Assembly (NCBI GenBank): GCA_900766195.1 | Contig: CAAFUN010000106.1 | Span: 1 to 34,524, forward strand | Length of the DNA: 34,524 nucleotides | Reading direction: 5' to 3' | Origin: an uncultured Bacteroides sp. | GTDB lineage: Bacteria > Bacteroidota > Bacteroidia > Bacteroidales > Bacteroidaceae | Shown here: positions 1-7,383 of the stretch, one piece after another | Layout: each line of letters starts with the position of its first letter | How positions within the stretch are numbered: position 1 is the stretch's first letter | Position numbers and translations under genes: made by a program | Notes under the pieces: model-generated | The model's database searches: none | The model's input: the letters and a program-made list of their open reading frames with translations, nothing else | Told to the model about the DNA's origin: nothing

Positions 1-300
1 AGCCCTTACTTAACTACAATTGCTATTTTTCATTTTTACTTAGATTGGAAAAAAGAGGTATATTGGTATAAGGTTTTTACGAATTATATATTTTCCAGAC
101 GCGCGATATCCACTTTATGCTACTTATCTAACTATTCTTTAAGTGAAAAGACGTTCTGATATATTATTAAAATTATATATTAAAAAAGCACAATAATAGT
201 CTTAACAGATGCTTTAGGCATATTTATGACATTGAGCATAGGCTTTGTGACAGTAGATAAACCTATTAATCGTTTTCTTACTAAACTGCTGAGTTTCTAA
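1..300 (+). pseudogene. Decayed 3' end of a probable acyltransferase-3 type membrane protein
   Basis: The frame starting at base 1 is open to a TGA at 157-159. After a second in-frame TAA at 181-183 it stays open in the same frame to a TAA at 298-300. The first part reads as a hydrophobic segment followed by residues (NYIFSRRAISTLCYLSNYSL) that resemble the NYIA-S-FAVYLIHxNP stretch near the end of Bacteroides acyltransferase-3 proteins. The last part (hydrophobic, then VDKPINRFLTKLL) resembles the usual C-terminus of that family. Two stops within one continuous frame suggest a gene broken by nonsense mutations. Its 5' part lies outside the window. The family assignment is from memory of the pattern and is uncertain; an alternative is simply the end of an intact gene at 159 followed by spacer. 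Confidence 0.35.
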
Positions 301-534
301 AATATTAAAGGGATTCTCAGATTAGAAATATTCAACAATATTTTTGACTTCATTCTGTGTCGCTTCAGTAATTTTAAGTCTTAGTATATTAGAAATATTC
401 ACATTGTTTCTAACAATTTGGATAATCATCTATGTTATATTGACAGTTTTAATTTATGAAAAGCTATAGATATTTGAAGATTTAGAAGCTATAACGACTT
501 CTTCTTACGAGATAGAAAAAATAATTCTGCTAAA
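301..534. other. Non-coding spacer before the polysaccharide gene block
   Basis: There is no credible start-to-stop gene here. A 14-base direct repeat, ATTAGAAATATTCA, occurs at 321-334 and 388-401. A + strand frame is open from 326 to 466 and encodes a very hydrophobic stretch, ended by TAG at 467-469. It could be another gene remnant or just AT-rich DNA. No convincing TAnnTTTG promoter box was seen, so transcription may enter from the left. Confidence 0.4.
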
Positions 535-1644
535 ATGAATAAAATAATAACAGTTACATCACCACTACTTCCTTCCTTAGATGAATTCATCCCATATTTG
601 AAAAATATCTGGGAACATAAATGGCTAACTAATAATGGCCATTATCATCAGGAATTAGAAAAAGCACTATGTGAATATCTTAAAGTCCCTTATATCAGTC
701 TATTTACAAATGGGACATTACCTTTGATGTGTGCTTTGCAAGCTCTACGCATTACAGGCGAAGTAATCACAACTCCTTACAGCTTTGTAGCCACTACACA
801 CTCCCTATGGTGGAATGGAATCAGACCTGTCTTTGTAGACATAGATCCGGCAACTTGTAATATTGACCCAGATAAGATAGAGGCTGCTATTACACCTCAA
901 ACAACTGCCATTATGCCGGTTCATGTTTATGGCACGCCTTGCGACACGAAACGTATTCAAGAAATAGCAGACAAATATGGATTAAAGATTATTTATGATG
1001 CTGCTCATGCATTTGGAGTGGAAATAAATGGTAAATCAATTTTGGAGGCAGGAGATATGTCCACACTTAGCTTTCATGCAACAAAGGTGTACAATACCAT
1101 AGAAGGAGGAGCTCTAATTTGCCATGATGAAAAGACAAAGAAACGCATTGATTATTTGAAAAACTTTGGTTTTGCCGGAGAGACAACAGTTGTTGCACCT
1201 GGAATTAATGGAAAGATGGATGAAGTACGTGCAGCATATGGATTATTAAATCTAAAACAAGTAGATAAAGCCATTGAAGCCAGAGAGCAAATCGTAAGAC
1301 AATACAAAAATGGTTTACGTAACGTACCGGGGATTCGATTTATGGATGATATTTCAAAGGTAAAACATAATTATGCATATTTTCCCATATTCATTGATGT
1401 AAAACAGTACAGAATGACACGCGATGATCTTTATCTTAAATTAAAAGAAAAAGGAATTCTTGGTCGGAGGTATTTCTACCCTTTGATTAGCGAATTCTCT
1501 ACATATCGAGGTTTGGATTCAGCCAAGTCAAATAACTTATCTACAGCGCAGAAAATAGCTGATTCTGTTATTTGCTTGCCACTGTATCACAATTTAAGCA
1601 CAGAAGAAATAGATTATATAATTGAGCAAATTATCACATGCTAA
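535..1644 (+). CDS. DegT/DnrJ/EryC1/StrS-family sugar aminotransferase
   Basis: A PLP-dependent enzyme that would transfer an amino group, usually from glutamate, to a keto-sugar nucleotide in the cytoplasm, making an amino-deoxy sugar for the surface polysaccharide. At 369 aa it has the usual family length. Visible features are the Gly-Thr turn at residues 60-61 (phosphate binding), Asp155 in IIYDAAHAFG (pyridine nitrogen partner) and Lys184 in SFHATKVYNTIEGG (Schiff-base lysine). It resembles 4-amino-4,6-dideoxyhexose transaminases (VioA/FdtB/WecE group), but the exact sugar and amination position cannot be read from sequence. It starts at an ATG and its 3' end overlaps the ATP-grasp gene by 7 bases, so the two are probably co-translated. 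Confidence 0.9.
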   Translation: MNKIITVTSPLLPSLDEFIPYLKNIWEHKWLTNNGHYHQELEKALCEYLKVPYISLFTNGTLPLMCALQALRITGEVITTPYSFVATTHSLWWNGIRPVFVDIDPATCNIDPDKIEAAITPQTTAIMPVHVYGTPCDTKRIQEIADKYGLKIIYDAAHAFGVEINGKSILEAGDMSTLSFHATKVYNTIEGGALICHDEKTKKRIDYLKNFGFAGETTVVAPGINGKMDEVRAAYGLLNLKQVDKAIEAREQIVRQYKNGLRNVPGIRFMDDISKVKHNYAYFPIFIDVKQYRMTRDDLYLKLKEKGILGRRYFYPLISEFSTYRGLDSAKSNNLSTAQKIADSVICLPLYHNLSTEEIDYIIEQIITC

Positions 1645-2855
1645 CACGAAAACGAAAAAAAATTCTTTTACTAGGTGGTTTACGCTATCTTATTCCGGTG
1701 ATAGAAGCAGCGCACAAGCTAGGATATTATGTGATAACTTGTGACTACATACCGGAGAACATAGCTCATAAATACTCTGATGAATATCACAATGTCAGCA
1801 TTATTGACAAAGAGTCAGTCTTAAGACTATCACGCAAACTCCAAATAGATGGTATTTTATCTTTTGCTGTAGACCCAGGTGTTGTTACAGCGGCTTATGT
1901 ACAAGAAAAAATGGGACTCCCCGCTTGCGGGCCATACGAATCGGTCAGCATTTTACAAAATAAAGATAAGTTTCGCAATTTCCTTACAACGCACGGGTTT
2001 ACAGTCCCTAAAGCTAAAGGGTTCAGCTCTATAGCAAAAGCTTTAGATGAGATACATTTGTTTTCTTGGCCTATAATAGTAAAGCCTACTGATGCGGCTG
2101 GTAGTAAAGGAGTCACAAGAGTAGATAGAATAGAGAAACTTAAACCTGCTTTAGAATTAGCCTTTAAACATTCTATCTCAAAACGTGTGATTGTAGAAGA
2201 ATTCATAGAGAAACAAGGGTGTTCTTCAGATACTGATTGTTTTTCCGTAAATGGCGAATTGCTATTTGTTTCTTTCTCGGCTCAACGTTTTGATGAAAAT
2301 GCAGCAAATCCTTATACGCCCGCTGCTTTTAGTTGGCCTTCAACCATGACTTCACATCAAGAGATGGAGTTAACATCAGAGATTCAACGTTTGATAAAAT
2401 TATTAGGTATGCGTACTTCTATATACAATATAGAGACTCGTATCGGTACAGATGGTAAGGCTTATATCATGGAAGTTTCTCCTCGCGGTGGTGGAAATCG
2501 TTTAGCAGAAATGGTTTTTTTTTCGATGGGAGTTGATTTAATAACTAATGCAATTCGTGCTGCAGTTGGTGATACAATTGTTGGATTAGCACAAAGATCC
2601 TATTCTGGTCATTGGGCAGAAGTGATACTTCATTCAAATAAAGATGGTCGGTTTATTGGTTTAGATATAAATAAAGTCTATTTAACATCTCACGTGGTGC
2701 AAATTGATTTGTGGGTGCAAAAGGGTGATAATATTTTTCAATTCAGAGGTGCAAATGATGCAATAGGGACTCTTGTCTTAAAATTTGATACGGAAGAAGA
2801 ATTAATTCAGGCGTTAACACATCAGCATAACTGGTTGACAATAATAGTGGAATAA
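1638..2855 (+). CDS. ATP-grasp ligase of the polysaccharide locus
   Basis: A 405-aa protein with the carbamoyl-phosphate-synthase/PurK-like ATP-grasp fold. The N-terminal Rossmann-like preATP-grasp region starts at ILLLGG (residues 9-14). The ATP-binding lysine is Lys149 in IIVKPTDAAGSKGV, followed by VEEFIE (186-191) and the Mg/ATP residues of IMEVSPRGGGNRLAE (277-291). Such enzymes join a carboxylate to an amine through an acyl-phosphate. Between two aminotransferase-fold genes and an acetyltransferase, a role in attaching an acid or amino acid to an amino sugar is a reasonable inference, but no substrate is visible. It overlaps both neighbours. A run of nine T (2515-2523) lies in codons 293-296 and could be a slippage site. 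Confidence 0.8.
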   Translation: MLTRKRKKILLLGGLRYLIPVIEAAHKLGYYVITCDYIPENIAHKYSDEYHNVSIIDKESVLRLSRKLQIDGILSFAVDPGVVTAAYVQEKMGLPACGPYESVSILQNKDKFRNFLTTHGFTVPKAKGFSSIAKALDEIHLFSWPIIVKPTDAAGSKGVTRVDRIEKLKPALELAFKHSISKRVIVEEFIEKQGCSSDTDCFSVNGELLFVSFSAQRFDENAANPYTPAAFSWPSTMTSHQEMELTSEIQRLIKLLGMRTSIYNIETRIGTDGKAYIMEVSPRGGGNRLAEMVFFSMGVDLITNAIRAAVGDTIVGLAQRSYSGHWAEVILHSNKDGRFIGLDINKVYLTSHVVQIDLWVQKGDNIFQFRGANDAIGTLVLKFDTEEELIQALTHQHNWLTIIVE

Positions 2856-3808
2856 TGAAGGTGATAGGAGGGTATTTAGAATTGGAACTACGTCATGGAG
2901 AACATTATCATAAGAATGCGATTCGTTTAAATTCCGCTCGAAATTGTTTTGAATATATATTATTGGCTCGAAAATATAAAAAGGTATACATACCCTTTTA
3001 TACATGTGACGTTTTGTTACAACCTTTATGGAAGTACAAAATCGCTTACGAGTTTTACTCTATTAATAAGTTTTTAGAACCGACTAAAACAATAAAACTT
3101 CTTAAAAATGAAGCTTTATTGTATACAAACTATTTTGGTTTAAAGCAAAAATGCGTAGAAGACCTAGCTTCTAGTTATGGAACCCAACTTATTATAGATA
3201 ATGCTCAAGCTTTTTTCGCTCCTCGCATTGAGTCAATAGATACATTTTATTCTCCACGCAAATTTTTAGGAGTACCTGATGGCGGTTATCTTTATACTAA
3301 TTATTTATTAAATGATAATTTTCAGATTGACAAATCTTATCATAGAATTAAACATTTAATTTATCGTATTGAAAAAGGAGCAGAAGAAGGGTATGCTGCA
3401 TTCAGAGAAGCAGATGATTCATTAACAAATCAACCAATACTCAAAATGTCTGAGTTGACAGAAAGAATTTTGCAGAGTATAGATTATGAATATATAAAGT
3501 CTAGAAGATGTGACAATTTTAGATTCCTTCATAATAAGCTTGGAATAAAAAATAATCTATCTTTAGAATTATCTAAAGATTCAGTGCCTATGGTTTACCC
3601 GTATTACACATTTAATGTAAATTTAAAGAGAAAATTAATTCAAGAGAAAATTTTCACAGCCACTTATTGGCCAAATGTATTAAAATGGTGTAGTAATACA
3701 GACATGGAATTTGTCCTATGCAATCATATCATACCAATTCCTATTGATCAAAGATATTATGAGAAAGACATGGAAAGAATTACTGAAATTATAAAAAAAT
3801 ATGAATAA
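2855..3808 (+). CDS. Short DegT-like aminotransferase-fold protein
   Basis: 317 aa, about 50 shorter than usual DegT enzymes. It keeps a recognisable core: an IIDNAQAF motif with Asp115 where the pyridine-nitrogen Asp sits, and SPRKFLGVPDGG with Lys136 where the PLP lysine is expected. The Ser-His spacing of the classical SxHxxK motif is changed, so it may be a divergent aminotransferase or a PLP-binding relative with another reaction. The ATG overlaps the previous stop as TAATG, pointing to translational coupling with the ATP-grasp ligase. It overlaps the following acetyltransferase by 8 bases. The substrate is probably the same modified amino sugar, an inference from context. Confidence 0.7.
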   Translation: MKVIGGYLELELRHGEHYHKNAIRLNSARNCFEYILLARKYKKVYIPFYTCDVLLQPLWKYKIAYEFYSINKFLEPTKTIKLLKNEALLYTNYFGLKQKCVEDLASSYGTQLIIDNAQAFFAPRIESIDTFYSPRKFLGVPDGGYLYTNYLLNDNFQIDKSYHRIKHLIYRIEKGAEEGYAAFREADDSLTNQPILKMSELTERILQSIDYEYIKSRRCDNFRFLHNKLGIKNNLSLELSKDSVPMVYPYYTFNVNLKRKLIQEKIFTATYWPNVLKWCSNTDMEFVLCNHIIPIPIDQRYYEKDMERITEIIKKYE

Positions 3809-4328
3809 TAGAGTTTATCTTCGTGCTTTTGAGCCTGATGATTATAAAATATCTATTAAATGGCGAAAAGACGATTTAATATGGAGTATGTTAGGAGGTA
3901 CAAAATATTTTGTATCAGAGGCCTATGAAAAAAAATGGATTGAAGATTCTATATTTAATTCATCAGACATACGCTTAGCAGTTTGTGTGAAAGAGAACGA
4001 TCAATACATAGGAAATGTCTATATTACAAATATAGACATGATAAACCGTACAGGAATCTCACATGTGTTGATTGGAGAAAAAACATATTGGGGAAATGGT
4101 TATGCAGGTGAAGCATTAAAACTGTTGTTGGACTATGCTTTTAATGAGAGAGGCTTGCATCGGATCGCAGCTTTGGTCCTTGAATCAAACATTCAAAGCA
4201 TAAAGATGTTTACAAAACTAGGTTATAAACAAGAAGGATTATTGCGTCAGTCTATTTATAAAAATGGGAGATACAATAATCAAGTTATTTTGTCTATATT
4301 GAATGAAAATTTAACACTAGATCAATAA
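3801..4328 (+). CDS. GNAT-family N-acetyltransferase (RimJ/RimL-like)
   Basis: 175 aa, one GNAT domain. The N-terminus (VYLRAFEPDDYKISIKWR) is typical of the RimJ/RimL branch. The acetyl-CoA pyrophosphate-binding loop is YWGNGYAGEA (residues 96-105). The later ESN-QSIKMFTKLGYKQEG segment (129-146) is the usual motif B. As the last gene of a four-gene overlapping cassette with two aminotransferase-like proteins and an ATP-grasp ligase, it probably N-acylates the amino sugar nucleotide made by them, comparable in role to VioB or PseH although not clearly one of these. The gene ends at 4328 and a 439-base gap follows. Confidence 0.85.
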   Translation: MNNRVYLRAFEPDDYKISIKWRKDDLIWSMLGGTKYFVSEAYEKKWIEDSIFNSSDIRLAVCVKENDQYIGNVYITNIDMINRTGISHVLIGEKTYWGNGYAGEALKLLLDYAFNERGLHRIAALVLESNIQSIKMFTKLGYKQEGLLRQSIYKNGRYNNQVILSILNENLTLDQ

Positions 4329-4434
4329 GTTAGAATCCTAATTACAATTCCATTAAAGATGTAACAAGATAGTAAAGACTTCAGAAAAGAGCAAAACCAA
4401 AGACAAACTACTATACTAATAGATAAAACGCTCT

Positions 4435-4495
4435 GATTAGTAGGCTGTTTGTGAAATACAAGGCTAAATAATATTTCAAACGCTATTTACTAATC
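4435..4495. repeat. Imperfect inverted repeat
   Basis: GATTAGTA at 4435-4442 is matched by its complement TACTAATC at 4488-4495. Inside, TGTTTGTGAAAT faces ATTTCAAAC with one base missing. The arms are about 22 bases with a spacer of about 17 bases. No T-run follows, so it is not a clear terminator. It could be an RNA stem or a relic of an insertion-element end; nothing decides between them. Confidence 0.35.
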
Positions 4496-4570
4496 CAGGA
4501 TTTAGGCTCATAACGTTAAATTAGCATTGCTTCTGATATCAAAAAGCAAAAATATTTAAGTAGTCAATTT

Positions 4571-4765
4571 TCATTCACGCAAGTTCCTTCGCTTCTTCTT
4601 AACATATAGTAATGTATTATATACAAAATCCACCAAAAGAAAACTTATCCAAGAAAGTAAGGTATGGCTTTTCATACCATATTCTAAAGCAAGATTCTTG
4701 ATCTCCCAATTATGACTTATGTTTAGGTCCACTTTGAGTATTCTTTTAATCGTTGGAAGTTTACA
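4571..4765 (-). pseudogene. Possible remnant of a 3' gene end on the opposite strand
   Basis: On the - strand a frame is open for 64 codons from just after a TAG (complement of 4766-4768) to a TGA (complement of 4571-4573). The translation looks like a real protein C-terminus: NWEIKNLALEYGMKSH, a hydrophobic patch (LLSWISFLLVDFVYNTLLY), then a basic tail KKKRRNLRE. The only possible starts are a GTG at 4732 or an internal ATG, so if it is genuine it has lost its 5' part. It faces against the polysaccharide genes. The family is not recognised, and an open frame of this length could also arise by chance in AT-rich DNA. Confidence 0.25.
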
Positions 4766-4767
4766 CT

Positions 4768-6306
4768 ATGAACACGGCTAATAAACGAATTGCTATAAAT
4801 ACGGCTATCATATATATACGAATGATTGCTGTAACATTAATAGGACTCTGTACTACACGTTATGTATTGCAAGCTTTAGGTATATCTGACTATGGTTTGT
4901 TTAATGTTGTAGGAGGAATGCTTACAATGTTAAATGTCGTCAGTATAGCTATGCATACTACTACACAAAGATATATTAACGTTGAAATGGGTAGTCCCAA
5001 AGGTAATATGAACAAAATCTTTAATATTTGTTTCACGCTTCATATAGGTTTTGCACTATTTATCTTATTACTGTCTGAAACAATTGGTGTTTACTATATT
5101 AACAACTATCTAAATGTACAGCCTGATAGATTAAACGATGCATTCTTTGTTTTTCATATATCGGTATTAGTCTCTGTTTTGGGGATAATTAACGTTCCGT
5201 ATCAGGGTTTATTATGCGCATATGAGAAATTTGGACAAATTGCTTTGATTGATTTTTCAACAACTTTGCTTAAGATTCCACTTGTTGTACTATTGATGAT
5301 TTACTCAGGTAACTCACTACGATTTTATGCCATCGGTACATGTCTTATATCCTTTATATCTTTTATTCTTTACCAATGGGTTGCAAATAAACAATACGCC
5401 CCCATTGTTAAAAAAAAGATTGTATGGGATAAAAAATTATACAAAGAAATTTTAACATTTAATAATTATACAGCCATAGGTGCATTTGCTTATTTAGGGA
5501 GAAATCAAGGGGCTACAATGCTAATTAATTATTTTTTTGGTACATTAGTTAATGGTTCTTTTGCAATTGCCTACCAAATAGAGAATTTTATAGTTCAGTT
5601 CGTTAACAACTTAAACTCGGCATCTACTCCTCAAGTTATTCAAAATTATAGCAGAGGAGATATAAATCAGGCTTTCAAATTAGCTTCGAATATTACTAGA
5701 TATAGCATATTAATAATGCTATTAATATTACTACCCATAGCTTTAAATTTTAAGTTTTTATTAGAAGTGTGGTTGGGGGTAATCCCTAAAGGAACATTGG
5801 AATTATGCTATTGGATCTTGCTTAGTTTATTTATCCGTTCCTTAGCTACTGCTCTTCCACCTATAATTCAAGCTTCTGGAAAAGTTAAATGGTTTCAAGT
5901 AATTAGTAGTACGCTATTAATTATAGGTTTGCCTCTTTCATATATTTTATTCACTTTTGGCTATAATCCCCAAACTATAATCATTGTATTTTCTATATTG
6001 GATTTTGCGAGCCAAATTGCTTCTCTCTGGCTCCTTAATAGAATAATAAAATTCGATGTTATCCATTTTAGTATAAAGACATATGTTCCTATTGTAAAAT
6101 TATTAATAGTTTTAGCAGGTTTAGCATTTGTCAGATTTCAGTTTTCTTTTGATAATGTTCTTTTGCATCTATTATCTATAATAGTCTCAGTTTTTTGTTC
6201 AATCATAAGTCTTTATTTACTAGGATTAAATCAAAGAGAACGCTATTTAATTAAAAATAAAATACATATATTAATATTTTCCCACTTAAAACGCAACCAA
6301 TTGTAA
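4768..6306 (+). CDS. Wzx-type lipid-linked oligosaccharide flippase
   Basis: A very hydrophobic protein of 512 aa with about 12-14 predicted transmembrane segments, which matches the polysaccharide-transport (PST/MOP) family. The N-terminus (NTAIIYIRMIAVTLIGLCTTRYVLQALG) followed by SDYGLFNVVGG is typical of Bacteroides repeat-unit flippases. It would move undecaprenyl-linked repeat units across the inner membrane to the Wzy polymerase. The frame can be extended to a TTG at 4753, but ATG 4768 gives the normal family N-terminus and is preferred. Homopolymers are present inside (A8 at 5410-5417, T7 near 5545). Confidence 0.88.
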   Translation: MNTANKRIAINTAIIYIRMIAVTLIGLCTTRYVLQALGISDYGLFNVVGGMLTMLNVVSIAMHTTTQRYINVEMGSPKGNMNKIFNICFTLHIGFALFILLLSETIGVYYINNYLNVQPDRLNDAFFVFHISVLVSVLGIINVPYQGLLCAYEKFGQIALIDFSTTLLKIPLVVLLMIYSGNSLRFYAIGTCLISFISFILYQWVANKQYAPIVKKKIVWDKKLYKEILTFNNYTAIGAFAYLGRNQGATMLINYFFGTLVNGSFAIAYQIENFIVQFVNNLNSASTPQVIQNYSRGDINQAFKLASNITRYSILIMLLILLPIALNFKFLLEVWLGVIPKGTLELCYWILLSLFIRSLATALPPIIQASGKVKWFQVISSTLLIIGLPLSYILFTFGYNPQTIIIVFSILDFASQIASLWLLNRIIKFDVIHFSIKTYVPIVKLLIVLAGLAFVRFQFSFDNVLLHLLSIIVSVFCSIISLYLLGLNQRERYLIKNKIHILIFSHLKRNQL

Positions 6307-6401
6307 ATTATATTTTGTTCTAAAAAAAGCACTTATTCATAAAAGTATAATGAGTCTTTATATAAAATCGCCGCACTTTTGCTCAAAATAGTTTTTTTAT
6401 T

Positions 6402-7334
6402 ATGATATATTATCCTATAATAATACCTACCTTAAATAGGTTCATTCACTTAAAACGTTGTATCAGTTCTCTTGCACTTTGCTCAGGTTCTGAGTTTACA
6501 GAGTTAATAATCGGTTTAGATTATCCTTCTGAAGAAAAACATACAGAAGGTCATAAGAATATTAAAAAATATCTTCCTACAATTGCAGGTTTTAAGAAAG
6601 TAACAGTTTTTGAGCACAAATATAATTTAGGGGCTTACAAAAATTATATTTTCTTATCTGACTATGCATTAAACAAATACGATGCCCTAATTGCAACTGA
6701 AGATGACAATGAATTCGCTCCTTGTTTCTTGGATTTTATAAATAAAGCACTGTTTTTGTATAAGGACGATTACAAAGTTCTATCTATTAGCGGATATACA
6801 CCAGAGTGCTTCTATGGAATATCACATGACAAGGTATTATTTACAAACGAGTCTTGTGCATGGGGGATTGGATTATGGAAATCTAAAGAGAAAATGCTAA
6901 GGAACGTTGCTCTTAATAATTATTATAAAAACATTTTAGCGTCTACGAGAGACTCTTTTAAACTATTCAAAACTTATCCTATGCTATTAAGCATGCTAAT
7001 CACTATGATAAAAAAAGAAACAGATTATGGTGATGTAGAACGAACCACTTTTAACATATTGAATAATTGTTATCAGCTACGTCCCACCACTTCAATGTCT
7101 CGCAATTGGGGATATGACGGATCCGGCGTACATTGTGGTCATAATAAAGATAATATCCTGAGCAAACAACCCATTTTAAGTGATAGCACTTACGAATTAA
7201 ATTATGAAAAGCCACTTCTAACTAAAGGGCTACGCAAAGCTCTATTTTTCTATGGAACAGATTCCAATGTGTTTGTGTCTTTATGGCAAATTTCTATTAT
7301 AATATTACGTTATATAAAATATAAGATTGTATAA
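6402..7334 (+). CDS. GT-A-fold glycosyltransferase (GT2-like)
   Basis: 310 aa. The N-terminus YYPIIIPTLNRFIHLKRCISSL (residues 3-24) is the nucleotide-sugar-binding start of a GT-A domain, and ATEDDNEFAP (98-107) with E100-D101-D102 stands where the metal-binding DxD lies. The rest, including SCAWGIGLW around residue 160, resembles Bacteroides capsule glycosyltransferases that are often only called glycosyltransferase. It would add one sugar to the growing lipid-linked unit on the cytoplasmic face. The gap of about 95 bases to the flippase has no gene. Donor and acceptor are unknown. Confidence 0.8.
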   Translation: MIYYPIIIPTLNRFIHLKRCISSLALCSGSEFTELIIGLDYPSEEKHTEGHKNIKKYLPTIAGFKKVTVFEHKYNLGAYKNYIFLSDYALNKYDALIATEDDNEFAPCFLDFINKALFLYKDDYKVLSISGYTPECFYGISHDKVLFTNESCAWGIGLWKSKEKMLRNVALNNYYKNILASTRDSFKLFKTYPMLLSMLITMIKKETDYGDVERTTFNILNNCYQLRPTTSMSRNWGYDGSGVHCGHNKDNILSKQPILSDSTYELNYEKPLLTKGLRKALFFYGTDSNVFVSLWQISIIILRYIKYKIV

Positions 7335-7383
7335 TAAGCTTTTATTCCAAAGTACTAATTTGTAATAATTATATAATTTTTGA

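Larger units (their letters stand above)
4329..4767. other. Large spacer between the amino-sugar cassette and the flippase
   Basis: There is no intact + strand gene. The spacer contains an imperfect inverted repeat (4435-4495), a - strand open frame with protein-like content (4571-4765), and a 6-bp hairpin GGTATG-GCTTTT-CATACC (4661-4678). I could not assign a promoter for the flippase with confidence. Confidence 0.5.

Noticed and set aside
1895..2206. 103-aa - strand frame inside the ATP-grasp gene
   Set aside because: It is a shadow of the real gene; no start context or family features.
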